Made by a program: the position numbers and the translations under genes. DNA of 41,758 bases from Gammaproteobacteria bacterium. GTDB taxonomy: Bacteria > Pseudomonadota > Gammaproteobacteria > GCA-001735895. Shown in pieces: positions 41,666 to 41,758 of the stretch. Under the pieces are notes generated by a model that worked only from the letters and a program-made list of their open reading frames with translations, did no database searches and was not told where the DNA came from. Location of the stretch: the NCBI GenBank assembly GCA_009937625.1, contig JAACFA010000015.1, positions 1 through 41,758 on the forward strand, written 5' to 3'. Position 1 is the first letter of the stretch; the number at the start of each line of letters is the position of its first letter.

Positions 41666-41758
41666 ATGTCTGCTTCTGATGTGTTGAACAAAATTAACGA
41701 GTACGGCGTTAAATTCGTCGATTTTCGCTTTACCGATACCAAGGGAAAGGAGCAGCAC
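41666..41758 (+). CDS. glnA: Glutamine synthetase, first 31 codons
   Basis: The frame reads '[20 protein letters not shown]' then '[11 protein letters not shown]' to the window edge, nearly the same as the start of E. coli GlnA. Glutamine synthetase assimilates ammonia into glutamine. GGAGA lies 8 nt before the ATG. The gene continues beyond the window. The NtrC-like site and promoter upstream support the identity. Confidence 0.93.
   Translation, partial: MSASDVLNKINEYGVKFVDFRFTDTKGKEQH

Noticed and set aside
1-41758. tRNA, rRNA, CRISPR arrays, insertion sequences, prophage
   Set aside because: None was recognised in either strand by reading; short RNA genes could still be missed without a covariance search.

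Overview
The window is GC-rich, densely coded bacterial chromosome. Gene content points to a free-living gammaproteobacterium: RlmG, RluE, Xni, PriA, SbmA, a Pseudomonas-type minor-pilin operon (fimT/U-pilV-pilW-pilX-pilY1-pilY2-pilE) and a glnA with an NtrC-type operator. A roseobacter-like betaine-homocysteine methyltransferase suggests a marine or saline habitat, but I cannot name a genus. I saw no rRNA, tRNA, CRISPR array, insertion sequence or prophage.

Layout. (1) 1-5005, methionine: an ArsR-family regulator (cut by the window edge) faces metH across a perfect 20-bp palindrome. metH is broken by a small out-of-frame deletion and is followed by an intact betaine-type homocysteine methyltransferase. 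(2) 5106-9305, minus strand: a polar amino acid/guanidino ABC importer operon ending in an agmatinase-family ureohydrolase. (3) 9419-14975, mostly minus: fructosamine-kinase-like protein, RluE, Xni, a decayed NTF2-like gene, a cytochrome c-type lipoprotein, RlmG and a sterol-desaturase-family membrane protein. (4) 15080-19160, plus: a TTC38-like TPR protein, a broken Kef-type antiporter and a YgjP-like metallopeptidase. (5) 19242-23839, minus: SPOR protein, ArgS and PriA. (6) 23840-24382: an AT-rich intergenic region with two perfect inverted DnaA boxes. (7) 24383-27529, plus: ferrochelatase, SbmA-like transporter and TANGO2/NRDE protein, a possible haem-handling cluster. (8) 27539-32165: TatD, phosphoribulokinase-family protein, SLC13-type permease and TrmB. 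(9) 32300-39045: the type IV minor-pilin operon. (10) 39138-41534: a translationally coupled PP-loop thiolase, TusA and CDF transporter. (11) 41536-41758: the glnA regulatory region and first 31 codons.

The most unusual signal is a pattern: three genes (metH, the NTF2-like gene, the Kef antiporter) each carry what looks like a short internal out-of-frame deletion that removes conserved core sequence, while all neighbours are intact. This is either a recurring assembly artefact or real early gene decay, and raw reads would decide. The other leads are the hemH-sbmA-TANGO2 neighbourhood, the PP-loop/TusA/CDF operon and the DnaA-box region.
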